In this document: one piece after another, positions 17,821 through 25,814 of the stretch
Layout of the letters: each line of letters begins with the position of its first letter
How positions within the stretch are numbered: the first letter of the stretch is position 1
From: Arthrobacter sp. Leaf234
Lineage (GTDB): Bacteria > Actinomycetota > Actinomycetes > Actinomycetales > Micrococcaceae
Assembly (NCBI RefSeq): GCF_001422665.1
Contig: NZ_LMLU01000001.1
Span: 1,390,732 to 1,454,731 of the forward strand
Reading direction: 5' to 3'
Length of the DNA: 64,000 bases
Notes under the pieces: generated by a model
Database searches by the model: none
What the model was told of the DNA's origin: nothing
The model's input: only the letters and a program-made list of their open reading frames with translations
Translations under genes and position numbers: made by a program

Positions 17821-17910
17821 ATCCGACCCGGATCCGACCCCGTCCACCCGATCCGACCCGGATCCGACCCCGTCCACCCGATCCGACCCGGATCCGACCC
17901 CGTCCACCCG
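17821..17910 (+). repeat. Three perfect 30-bp tandem repeats between yesL and GH42
   Basis: Three identical head-to-tail 30-bp units occupy 90 of the 149 intergenic bases. Each unit contains a shorter internal repeat of ATCCGACCC and a GGATCC. The array stops 36 bases before the GH42 GTG. It is too short and has no spacers, so it is not CRISPR. A role in messenger stability or expression tuning is possible but unproven. Confidence 0.97.
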
Positions 17911-17946
17911 CATCATCCGCAGCACCGGCAGATCACAGGAGACCAC

Positions 17947-19923
17947 GTGCACTACGGCGCCGATTACAACCCCGAGCAATGGCCCGAGGAGGTGTGGCCC
18001 GAGGACGTCGCCCGGATGCGCGAGGCCGGCGTCACCCTGGTGAGCCTCGGCATCTTCTCCTGGGCGCGCATCCAGCCCTCCGAGCACGAGTTCGACTTCG
18101 CGTGGCTGGACCGCGTCATCGGGCTGCTGCACGAGGGCGGCATCGCCGTGGACCTCGCCACGGCCACGGCCTCACCGCCGCCCTGGGCGACCGTCGCGTA
18201 CCCGGAGATGCTCGCGGCCGACGAGAACGGGACACCCTACTGGCACGGCAGCCGGCAGCACTATGCGCCGTCGTCGCCCGCCTACCGCAGGCTCGCTGCG
18301 GCCCTCGTGACGAGGATCGCCGAACGCTACGCGGGACACCCCGCCGTGGTCCTCTGGCACGTGAACAACGAGTACGGCTGCCACCTGGACACGGACTACT
18401 CCGACGCCGCGCGTGACGCGTTCCGCGGGTGGCTCCAGCAGCGCTACGGCTCGATCGACGCCGTGAACGAGGCCTGGGGCACGATGTTCTGGTCACAGCG
18501 CTACGGCACCTTCGCGGAGATCTTCCCGCCGCGGCACGCGCCGTACAGCCACAACCCGGGCCAGCTGCTCGACTACCGCCGCTTCACCTCGGACATGCTC
18601 CTGGAGTGCTATCGGATGGAACGGGACATCATCCGGGCGGCCGGGGCCACGCAGCCCGTCACCACCAACTTCATGGGCGCGTTCAAGCCCGTGAACTACG
18701 CGCAGTGGGCGGCGGAACTCGATGTCATCAGTGACGATCTCTACCCGGACCCGAACGACCCCGAGAGTTTCCGCGAGGGGGCGTTCCACGGCGACCTCAT
18801 GCGCTCGCTCAAGCCGGGGACGCCGTGGCTGCTCATGGAACAGGCCTCGAACGCCGTGAACTGGCGGCCCACCAATGCCCCGAAGGCACCGGGCCAGCTC
18901 GCCGCGCAGAGCATGCAGGCGGTCGCACGCGGGGCGGACGGCATCCTGTTCTTCCAGTGGCGGCAGTCGAGGGCCGGATCCGAGAAGTTCCACTCCGGCA
19001 TGCTGCCGCACGCCGGGACGCGGACGCGCACGTGGGGCGAGGTGACGGCCCTCGGCCGCACCCTCGCGAGCCTGCCCGATCTGCCGGCCGGCGACGGCTC
19101 GGCGCACGTCGCGCTCCTGATCGACTGGGAGAACTGGTGGGCGATCGAGAACCCGGACCACCCCGTACCGCTGGACTACCTGTCGCTGCTGCGTGGCTGG
19201 TACGACGCCGCCCACCGCCTCCACGTGCAGGTCGACCTCCTGCCGCCGACGGCGGACCTCGCGCCGTACGACGTCGTCCTCGCGCCACACCTCTATCTCC
19301 TCACCGCGCAGGCCGCCGCCAACCTGCAGGGCTTCGTCCACGCGGGTGGGCATCTGCTGGTCACGGCGTTCTCCGATGTCGTCGACGAGCACGACAGGTT
19401 CCGCCCCGGCGGCTTCGGCACCCAGCTGCGGGACCTGCTGGGGATCGTCGTCGACGACTTCGGCGCGCTGGTGCCCCCGGGATCCGCGGGTCCCGGGCAG
19501 CAGCATGCGCGGGTGCGGGGCGAGGCCATCGCCTTCGAGGGCTCCCTCCTGGCGGAGGAGGCACACGCGGCGGATGCCGACGTCCTGGCACGGTTCGACG
19601 GCGGGCGTGAGGGGGGCCGTCCTGCCTTCACCGTCGCGGCCCGGGGGGACGGCCGCGCCTACTATCTCGCGACCGTCCCCGACGCCGGCGGCGCGCGCCA
19701 GGTGCTGCAGCAGGTGTTCGCCGGTGCCGGGGTGGAACCCGTACTGCCGGACCTGCCACCGACGGTCGAAGCCATCCGGCGCGGCTCGCTGCTGACCGTG
19801 ATCAACCACGGGAACCGGACCGCGGAGGTCGGCCTCCGCGGCGAGGACGTCCTGGGCGGCGGAGCGGTGGACGGCGTGAGCCTGCAGCCCTTCGGGTACG
19901 CCGTCGTCCGCACCGGCGACTGA
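17947..19923 (+). CDS. Beta-galactosidase, GH42 (YesZ/LacA-like)
   Basis: This 658-residue cytoplasmic glycosidase starts HYGADYNPEQWPEEVWPEDV, the GH42 N-terminal signature. The acid/base Glu142 lies in HVNNEYGCH and the nucleophile Glu298 in LLMEQASNAVNW. The TIM barrel (about 1-375) is followed by a trimerisation domain and a small C-terminal beta domain. The GTG start at 17947 has AGGAGACC a few bases upstream. It is the last gene of the importer-yesL unit and would remove galactose from galactan or arabinogalactan side chains of rhamnogalacturonan I. Confidence 0.94.
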   Translation: MHYGADYNPEQWPEEVWPEDVARMREAGVTLVSLGIFSWARIQPSEHEFDFAWLDRVIGLLHEGGIAVDLATATASPPPWATVAYPEMLAADENGTPYWHGSRQHYAPSSPAYRRLAAALVTRIAERYAGHPAVVLWHVNNEYGCHLDTDYSDAARDAFRGWLQQRYGSIDAVNEAWGTMFWSQRYGTFAEIFPPRHAPYSHNPGQLLDYRRFTSDMLLECYRMERDIIRAAGATQPVTTNFMGAFKPVNYAQWAAELDVISDDLYPDPNDPESFREGAFHGDLMRSLKPGTPWLLMEQASNAVNWRPTNAPKAPGQLAAQSMQAVARGADGILFFQWRQSRAGSEKFHSGMLPHAGTRTRTWGEVTALGRTLASLPDLPAGDGSAHVALLIDWENWWAIENPDHPVPLDYLSLLRGWYDAAHRLHVQVDLLPPTADLAPYDVVLAPHLYLLTAQAAANLQGFVHAGGHLLVTAFSDVVDEHDRFRPGGFGTQLRDLLGIVVDDFGALVPPGSAGPGQQHARVRGEAIAFEGSLLAEEAHAADADVLARFDGGREGGRPAFTVAARGDGRAYYLATVPDAGGARQVLQQVFAGAGVEPVLPDLPPTVEAIRRGSLLTVINHGNRTAEVGLRGEDVLGGGAVDGVSLQPFGYAVVRTGD

Positions 19924-20062
19924 CCGGACGGGAGAGCCGGGTCCGCGCCGGAATTCCGGTCGATCGCTGCTGCCGAGGCGGGTAGATTTCTCGTTGGGCC
20001 CGCAGGACGGACGCGTGCAGCCCATCGTGGGCCACGCGAGCGGATCGGGCAGGAGGCAGGAC

Positions 20063-20335
20063 ATGGTGGACGAGGTGGTCATCGGCGATCCCCATGGTCT
20101 TCATGCCGCCCTCGCCCGACGGATGGCGGACCTCGTGGAGGGATCGGGCTGCGATGTGCGCCTCCACCGATCCGCCGAGCCGCAGAACGCCGCCGACGCT
20201 GCCCGGCTGCTGGATGTCCTCGGGCTCGGCCTCGGAGCGGGAGAGACCGTCCTGGTGACGTGCTCCGGTCCGGGGGCGGAGGGAGTCCTCGCCGGGGTCG
20301 TGGCCCTGCTCGTGGCAACTCCACCCGTCACCTAG
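20063..20335 (+). CDS. Divergent HPr-like phosphocarrier protein
   Basis: This 90-residue protein has HPr length and layout. The active-site region reads GDPHGLHAALARRMADLV, with the candidate phosphoacceptor His14. In normal HPr the sequence after His is Ala-Arg-Pro; here it is Ala-Ala-Leu, so the catalytic Arg17 and Pro18 equivalents are missing. The regulatory Ser46 helix (usually LKSIMGVMSLG) reads AARLLDVLGLGLGAGE with no Ser. ATG at 20063 has a perfect AGGAGG 6 bases upstream. It could be a weak HPr, a paralogue for another pathway, or the main HPr of this lineage. Another ptsH outside the window cannot be excluded. Confidence 0.75.
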   Translation: MVDEVVIGDPHGLHAALARRMADLVEGSGCDVRLHRSAEPQNAADAARLLDVLGLGLGAGETVLVTCSGPGAEGVLAGVVALLVATPPVT

Positions 20336-20451
20336 GCGCATCACCCCACCGGTCGATGCCGGCACGTCCCACAGAGTGCCGGTGGGCGCAACGACCTCGT
20401 GGGCGGCCGTCCGCCCTGCGGCCGGACGGTGCTCCGGCCTAGGCTCGGTGG

Positions 20452-20694
20452 ATGGAACAGCCGAGCGGGAACCACCATCTGAAGGACCTGGGCAGCACCG
20501 AGGGGATCGATCCGACGGACGTCGGCCAGATCCAGGACGGGCCCCTCACGGCGGCCGACGAGGTCGACCTCATCGCGAACCAGGCCGTGCCCGACGGCGA
20601 CCCCTTCCCACAGACGGCCGCCGGCAATCTCGGCCTCGAGGATGCTCCGGCGGACAACCCGACGACCGACGACCGCTTCACCGGCGGACGATAG
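20452..20694 (+). CDS. Small acidic hypothetical protein
   Basis: This is an 80-residue, acidic, low-complexity protein beginning MEQPSGNHHLKDLGSTEGID. It has no membrane segment or signal peptide and few hydrophobic residues (QDGPLTAADEVDLIANQAV is the only ordered-looking part). I do not recognise the family. The start lies in a normal intergenic context without a clear ribosome site, and it converges with the ligase gene. It is probably a real small gene but could be a chance reading frame. Confidence 0.5.
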   Translation: MEQPSGNHHLKDLGSTEGIDPTDVGQIQDGPLTAADEVDLIANQAVPDGDPFPQTAAGNLGLEDAPADNPTTDDRFTGGR

Positions 20695-20700
20695 GGCCAC

Positions 20701-20728
20701 CGGCAGGCCACGGCAGGCCACGGCAGGC
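20701..20728 (+). repeat. Short 10-bp tandem repeat
   Basis: CGGCAGGCCA occurs twice head to tail and then partially a third time, followed by a second short repeat GCGACCGGCG/GGCGACCGGC. It fills the gap between two convergent genes. Confidence 0.75.
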
Positions 20729-20782
20729 GGGCGACCGGCGGGCGACCGGCCGACAGCTCCTGCAGGACCGGCCGCGCGGACA

Positions 20783-21922
20783 CTAGGCGCGCAACTGCTC
20801 CACCATGTCGAGCACGACGGCGCGGAGGTCGCCGTCGTTCTCCTCGGCGATCCGCCGTTGGCGCTGGTAGCCGGCTCCGCGCCGCATGATGTCCTCGACG
20901 TCGGCGAGTTCGCTGCTGCAGCCGAGCTCGGCGGCGATGGGCTCGAGCCGGTTCAGGACCTCGACGAGGTGCTCCGTGACGAGCTGCTCGTTGCCGTCGG
21001 CGTCGAGGATGATGATCGCGTCCAGGCCGTAGCGGGCAGCCCGCCACTTGTTCTCCTGGATGTGCCACGGCTGCATGGTGGGGATGGTGCCGCCGGCGTC
21101 GAGCGCCCGCGAGAACTCGTGGACCAGGCACTGGGTGAGGGCAGCGACGGCCCCGACGTCCTGCAGGGTCGAGAGGCCGTCGCACACGCGCATCTCCACC
21201 GTCCCGAGGTTGCCCACGGGGCGGATGTCCCACCGGATCTCGCTGACGGAGTCGATGACGCCCGTGGTGGACATGTCCTGCACGTAGGACTCGTAGCCCG
21301 ACCAGTCGTCGAAGTGGAAGGGGAGTCCCGCGGTGGGCAGCTGCTGGAACATGAGGGCCCGCTGCGACGCATAGCCCGTGTCCTCGCCGCCCCAGAACGG
21401 CGACGATGCCGAGAGCGCCTGGAAGTGGGGGAAGTAGTTGGTCAGTCCGTCGACCACCGGCAGGGCCTTGTCCCGCGCGTCGAGGCCCACATGGACGTGC
21501 ACGCCGTAGATGACCATCTGCTGGCCCCACCACTGGGTGCGGTCGATCAGCTTGGCATAGCGCTCCTTGTCCGTGACGGGCTGGGATCGGGGGGCGCTGA
21601 AGGGGTGGGATCCGGCGCAGAACAGTTCGATGCCCATGGGGTCGGTCACTTCCCGCACGGCGGCGAGGGAACGGGAGAGGTCCTCCTTCGCCTCCGCCAC
21701 GGTGCTGCAGATCCCCGTGACCAGCTCGACGGTGTTGAGCAGCAGCTCCTGCTTGATGTGCGGGTGCTCCTCGTCCTCCTGGAGCTCGGGGTGGTTCGCG
21801 CTGACCCCGCGGAGCACCTGGTCGGCCACCGAGACGAGTTCGCCGTTGTACCGGTCCACGAGGGCGAGCTCCCACTCGACGCCGAGGGTGGACTGCGCTG
21901 ACTGGGCGAAATCGATCTTCAA
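20783..21922 (-). CDS. Carboxylate-amine ligase, GCS2/YbdK family
   Basis: This 379-residue ATP-grasp-like enzyme is related to plant-type glutamate-cysteine ligase (GCS2). Signature blocks are STLGVEWELALVD near the N-terminus, IKQELLLNTVELVTGICSTV, FCAGSHPFSAP, IYGVHVHVGL and HIQENKWRAARYGLDA. Known YbdK members form gamma-glutamylcysteine weakly; the physiological substrate is unclear. The TTG start at 21922 is chosen because AGGAG lies about 7 bases upstream and the conserved region begins just after it. It is monocistronic and divergent from the ESX-like cluster. Confidence 0.88.
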   Translation of the reverse strand: MKIDFAQSAQSTLGVEWELALVDRYNGELVSVADQVLRGVSANHPELQEDEEHPHIKQELLLNTVELVTGICSTVAEAKEDLSRSLAAVREVTDPMGIELFCAGSHPFSAPRSQPVTDKERYAKLIDRTQWWGQQMVIYGVHVHVGLDARDKALPVVDGLTNYFPHFQALSASSPFWGGEDTGYASQRALMFQQLPTAGLPFHFDDWSGYESYVQDMSTTGVIDSVSEIRWDIRPVGNLGTVEMRVCDGLSTLQDVGAVAALTQCLVHEFSRALDAGGTIPTMQPWHIQENKWRAARYGLDAIIILDADGNEQLVTEHLVEVLNRLEPIAAELGCSSELADVEDIMRRGAGYQRQRRIAEENDGDLRAVVLDMVEQLRA

Positions 21923-22158
21923 GGAGACGCTCCTGAAACGGTACGGGAAGGGGTGCGGACGCCTCGTCGATGCGCCGTCGCAGGGAGGACTGTCCCCAGT
22001 GTAGTGACGGAGCCGGGTGCGGCGATGCGTCCCCGCGTCGACGGTGGGACAGGATGGGGAGTTCTCCCCATCGCCCGGAACCCGCATCAGCACCTAGAGT
22101 GCAGGAGGGACGCGGCGCTCAGGCCGCCGTCCGGAGCTGAACGCATGGGGGAATGGAT

Positions 22159-22506
22159 ATGGCGATACCGGGGTACGACATCGACGTGGCCGCATGCCGG
22201 GGCGTGCTGGCCGGCGTGACGGCCGAGAGTGTGGAGATCGACACCGCGCGCGCCGACCTCAGCTCGGCGATCGATGCGGCGATGACGGCCTCCCGCAGCC
22301 AGCAGATCGGCGGAGCCCTCATCGCCCTCTGGAACAACGTGCTGGTCCTCCAGTGCGAGGCCGCGACGACCAGGGTGGAGAACGCCTTGAATGGTGTGGG
22401 TGCTGCGATCAACGCCTATGTGGAGGGGGACGCCGCCATGGCGGACACCGCCCGCGCCCGGGTGACGGAGATGCCCTCCCTCGACATCGACGACGCGAAG
22501 GAGTGA
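22159..22506 (+). CDS. Small DUF6507-like (WXG100-type) protein with YxxxD signal
   Basis: This is a 115-residue, all-helical protein starting MAIPGYDIDVAACRGVLAGV. It resembles the actinobacterial DUF6507 family of small ESX-type proteins, with the C-terminal helix INAYVEGDAAMADTARARV. YVEGD (residues 87-91) fits YxxxD/E, the general type VII secretion signal. ATG at 22159 is preferred over 22153 because GGGGGAA then has normal spacing. Its stop is 2 bases before the GTG of the next gene. By analogy it would be the secreted helical partner of that larger protein; this is inference. Confidence 0.7.
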   Translation: MAIPGYDIDVAACRGVLAGVTAESVEIDTARADLSSAIDAAMTASRSQQIGGALIALWNNVLVLQCEAATTRVENALNGVGAAINAYVEGDAAMADTARARVTEMPSLDIDDAKE

Positions 22507-22508
22507 CG

Positions 22509-23864
22509 GTGGGCTTCGACACGAGCGGCCTGGACGACTGGGCGCTGACCGCCGACCTCGACGCCGCAGCCGCGGAGATCGCCACAGCGGGGACCGCGGT
22601 CAGCACCGCCGTCGACGGCCTGGCCACCAGCTGGTCGGGACTGTCCGCCTCCTACAGCGCACCCGAGCAGGTCGACGTCCTCGCGGTGTTCAGCAGCATC
22701 ACACCCCACGGGGACGTCCTCGAACTCGCCGCCGCGCAGGCGAAGACGGCGCTGACGGCCTTCGCGGACACCGTCCGCCAGCTCGAGGCCCGGCGTTCAG
22801 CCCTGCTCGGCGAGGTGGCCGCCTTCGAGGCGGACCCGCCACGCGTCGATCCCGCCGATCCTGATTCGGACGTCGACCAGCTGCAGCAGGGCCTGCTGCA
22901 GCACGACATCACTGCGCTGGCGCAGGACTACGACGACGCGGTCCTCGCGTGCGTCGCGGCACTCAACGGCATCGACGGCACCACCGACGACACCGTGAGC
23001 ACCCTGAGCGGGCCCGAGGTGGGACTGGTCGTCGCGGGCGGAACCAACTACTCGGGCACCTACACGTTCAAGCGCGTCGACATCACGGCCTACCGCCAGG
23101 TCCCCATGCCGTGGCAGGACTTCAGGTTCACACCCCTCGATCCGAACCTGCCGCTCACGCCGGCGGAGATCGCGGGGAACCGGTACCTGACCATCGACGG
23201 CCGCGACGTCCACATCAGCAGCCCGGACCACCCCGACTACGGCCGCACGGTGTCCGAGGCCTACACGCGGAACGGGTTCGTGCCCGCGGTGGATTGGCGT
23301 CCGTCGGTGAACCAACGGCTCTACGACAGCTCAGCGGCCTACCGGGCGCGCGTGGACGCGAACCCCTCCAACTGGCGCATCCCCGATCCGGCGGCGCCGA
23401 GGCCCACCTTCGGCGAGCTGCCGAACGGGCTGAAGGGCATCAGAATCGGCGGCGGCGTGCTCGCGGTGGGGATGGCGGGACTGACCATCGCGGACGAGCG
23501 CGGCAAGGCCTACGACCGTCTGCTCGTCGAGCACCCGGAGATGAGCGAGGCGGACCGGAATGCCCGGGCCACCGAGCTCGGCGTGGTGCGCGGTGGGGCG
23601 AAGACCGCGTTCGACGTCGGTGCGGGTATGACGGGCGCCGCTGTCGGGACCATGATCGGCGGTCCGGTGGGTACGGTGATCGGCTTCGGCGTCGGCATGG
23701 GCATCTCCTACCTGGCGGACCAGGAACTGCCGGACTGGCTGGGCGGGGAGAGTGTCAAGGACGCCGTCGCGGACGGTGCGGAGGCGGCGTACGACGCCGG
23801 CAAGGAGGTCGTGTCCGACATCGGCGGAGCGATCTCGGACGGATGGGACTCGGTCTTCGGCTAG
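22509..23864 (+). CDS. Putative type VII-secreted effector with WxG N-terminus and glycine-zipper segment
   Basis: This is a 451-residue protein of no family I can name. Residues 1-130 are helical and contain WSG at 42-44 (SWSGLSASYSAPEQ), as in WXG100/LXG-type N-termini. The middle (about 175-300) is a soluble region with DGRDVHISSPDHPDYGRTVS and a Trp/Pro-rich stretch. Residues about 360-410 form a glycine-zipper hydrophobic segment (GAAVGTMIGGPVGTVIGFGV) that could insert into membranes. A short amphipathic tail (AAYDAGKEVVSDIGGAISDG) ends the protein. The GTG start at 22509 follows the previous stop by 2 bases. A pore-forming effector is a plausible inference; a structural surface protein is the alternative. 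Confidence 0.6.
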   Translation: MGFDTSGLDDWALTADLDAAAAEIATAGTAVSTAVDGLATSWSGLSASYSAPEQVDVLAVFSSITPHGDVLELAAAQAKTALTAFADTVRQLEARRSALLGEVAAFEADPPRVDPADPDSDVDQLQQGLLQHDITALAQDYDDAVLACVAALNGIDGTTDDTVSTLSGPEVGLVVAGGTNYSGTYTFKRVDITAYRQVPMPWQDFRFTPLDPNLPLTPAEIAGNRYLTIDGRDVHISSPDHPDYGRTVSEAYTRNGFVPAVDWRPSVNQRLYDSSAAYRARVDANPSNWRIPDPAAPRPTFGELPNGLKGIRIGGGVLAVGMAGLTIADERGKAYDRLLVEHPEMSEADRNARATELGVVRGGAKTAFDVGAGMTGAAVGTMIGGPVGTVIGFGVGMGISYLADQELPDWLGGESVKDAVADGAEAAYDAGKEVVSDIGGAISDGWDSVFG

Positions 23865-23950
23865 GCTGGCCGCGCCGCCGAGCGTTCGACGCCGACGCCC
23901 GGCCGAGGACCCTGTGATCCTGCCCGCCCCTTCGCCCCACGGAGCCCCTG

Positions 23951-24466
23951 ATGTCCCCGATCCTCCTGTTCACCGCCCTCCCGCTGGGTCTCTTCCTGAT
24001 CGTCGCGAGCATCGCGACGATCCGCCGGACCTGGACCTTCCTCGTGGTGGGGGACGGGTTCCTGCCGGGCAAGCCCAGCCTGGCGATGCTGCCGATCGGC
24101 GTCTTCCTGGTGGGTATCGCCGTCGATGACGCCCTGCTCGACCTGCCCCAGCCCGCAGCCGGGCTGGTCGGTCTCGTCCTGACCGCCTGCCTGGCTCTGG
24201 GCCTGCTCGGCTGTTTCTTCATGCCACGCTTCCTCCAGCCCCGCTGGATGAGGGAGTCCGACGACCGCATCAGGAACGGGACGGACGCCTTCTCCCGGAA
24301 GTACGGGCCGACGGACGGACAGGAGGGCGGGCAGCAGGACGGCGCACCCCGGGACCGGACAGCGACCCGGACGGACACCCCGATGCAGGACCCGATGCAG
24401 GACCCGATGCAGGACCCGATGCAGGATGCGATGCAGGACCCGACGCAGGACCGGAAGGCGCCATGA
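23951..24466 (+). CDS. Three-helix membrane protein with PMQD repeat tail
   Basis: This is a 171-residue membrane protein. Hydrophobic segments lie at about residues 3-24 (LLFTALPLGLFLIVASIATI), 47-65 and 70-95 (LVGLVLTACLALGLLGCFFM). A polar C-terminal tail follows, ending in six PMQD-type tetrapeptides (residues 144-167). It lies 86 bases after the WxG protein and overlaps the next start by four bases (ATGA). A small multi-pass protein directly after a potential membrane-active effector is the usual position of an immunity protein, but no family match is known to me. Confidence 0.65.
   Translation: MSPILLFTALPLGLFLIVASIATIRRTWTFLVVGDGFLPGKPSLAMLPIGVFLVGIAVDDALLDLPQPAAGLVGLVLTACLALGLLGCFFMPRFLQPRWMRESDDRIRNGTDAFSRKYGPTDGQEGGQQDGAPRDRTATRTDTPMQDPMQDPMQDPMQDAMQDPTQDRKAP
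24380..24451 (+). repeat. Six 12-bp tandem repeats encoding PMQD
   Basis: The unit CCGATGCAGGAC repeats six times head to tail. Copies 1-3 are perfect, copy 4 differs by one base, and copies 5 and 6 by one base each. It encodes Pro-Met-Gln-Asp, with AMQD and PTQD variants at the end, and the length keeps the frame. Confidence 0.95.
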
Positions 24467-25782
24467 CCACGCAGCTCGATCAGGGGTGGACCTGGGAGAC
24501 GGCCGGCCCCGTCTCCGTCCCGCGGCTCGGCGCCTGGCAGCGGCTGTCCGAGCGCGGCGCCGCACTGGTGCTCGCGCATCCCGAGGTCCCCGAGGGGACG
24601 TTCCGGCCGAATCTCGTCGTGCGCCTCGGTGAGAGCGGCGGTGTATCACTCGCCCTGCTCGCGACGAGGGCCGTCATCTCCTCCCTCCGGTCCCTGCCGG
24701 GAGCCCATGTGGTCGGGCACGAGGAAGCGACCCTCGGCGGACATCCCGCCCGCCGCCAGAAGATCACGTACGAGGAGGCCGGCCAGGCCGTCTGCGCCGT
24801 GCGGTGGCTCTGCGTGATCGGCGGGCTGTCCCTCGAGATCACCTGCAGTTTCGCGCCCGAACAGCTGCTCGGGATGGAACCCCTCCTTCACCGGATGGTT
24901 TCCCTGGCGACCGTCGAGGCAGGGCCGACCACGCCGCCCACCACGCCGCCGGCCGGGGCTCCGGCGGCGACAGGTCCCGAGCCAGCCCTCGACCGGACCG
25001 CCTCCGAGCACCTGGGGCGTCCCCTCGAGGATCTCTCCCGCATCGCCGCCGTGCAGCCGTTCGTCGCCGGCGGCCACCTCGTCGGTGACGAGGCCCTCGG
25101 CCTGCTGATGAGCCGTGCCGAGGACCGCGTGGGCGCCGTCCATCCGGCCGAGGAGGGTCCGCTGCGTGCCGAACTCGTCGCAGCCGGTCTGCTCGACGCA
25201 ACGGGTGTGCCGACGACGGCGGGACGGCAGCTGCTCGCCCCGCTGAGGGAGCGGACCTTCTCCTTCACGGTCGGCGCCTCCCGCGCCGATCTCGCGACCT
25301 CCCTCACGGCGTGGGTCGGCCCGGCCGGTGCCTTCCTGGTGTCCGGACCGGCCCCGGCAGGGGACCCTGCGACCCCGGCGCTCGGCCGGAGCCGGGTGCA
25401 GGCCGTGAACGCCGCGAGCCTGCCCGCCCTGATCGTCTCCTGGCTGGGCGTGGGACCCGCCTGGAGCTACACCGGCGAGCATCTCGCCCTGACCGCGGAG
25501 GCCTTCGCCCGCCGGCTCGAGAACGGCCCGGTCACCAGTCCGCCGGGCCGCGATCCGGGCCTGGTCCGCATGTGGCGGGAGCCGTGGCTCGCCTGGTCGC
25601 TGCAGGACGCCGGCTCGGAGGCGCCGGCGAGCACGTGGCTCTCGGCAGGCACGGCGGGTCAGCACCTCGTCTTCGTGAACGGGACAGGAGGCGTGGAGCT
25701 CGAACCGTTCCAGTCCGCCGCCGTGTGGAGCGTCCTGGCCCGTCACGTGCACGACGGCATGGTGCGCCTGGGCGCCTACTAG
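24463..25782 (+). CDS. LpqN/DcrB-like two-domain protein of the ESX-like cluster
   Basis: This is a 439-residue cytoplasmic protein without a signal peptide. Residues about 1-150 have the alternating pattern of the LpqN/DcrB/PsbP-like fold (RPNLVVRLGESGGVSLALLA, TLGGHPARRQKITYEEAGQA, GLSLEITCSFAPEQL). A Pro/Thr/Ala-rich linker at about 150-175 leads to a C-terminal 260-residue domain with winged-helix-like AELVAAGLLDATGVPTTAGR, resembling ESX secretion-associated EspG-type proteins. ATG at 24463 overlaps the upstream stop (ATGA) and has GGAAGG upstream. A chaperone or adaptor for the secreted products is a possible role. Family calls are tentative. Confidence 0.55.
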   Translation: MTTQLDQGWTWETAGPVSVPRLGAWQRLSERGAALVLAHPEVPEGTFRPNLVVRLGESGGVSLALLATRAVISSLRSLPGAHVVGHEEATLGGHPARRQKITYEEAGQAVCAVRWLCVIGGLSLEITCSFAPEQLLGMEPLLHRMVSLATVEAGPTTPPTTPPAGAPAATGPEPALDRTASEHLGRPLEDLSRIAAVQPFVAGGHLVGDEALGLLMSRAEDRVGAVHPAEEGPLRAELVAAGLLDATGVPTTAGRQLLAPLRERTFSFTVGASRADLATSLTAWVGPAGAFLVSGPAPAGDPATPALGRSRVQAVNAASLPALIVSWLGVGPAWSYTGEHLALTAEAFARRLENGPVTSPPGRDPGLVRMWREPWLAWSLQDAGSEAPASTWLSAGTAGQHLVFVNGTGGVELEPFQSAAVWSVLARHVHDGMVRLGAY

Positions 25783-25814
25783 GCCGGACGCCGCACGGCA
25801 GGGAGAATGGCCGG

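Noticed and set aside
17821-17910. Three identical 30-bp repeats as a mini CRISPR array
   Set aside because: The units are contiguous with no spacers, there are no cas genes nearby, and the unit itself contains an internal direct repeat.
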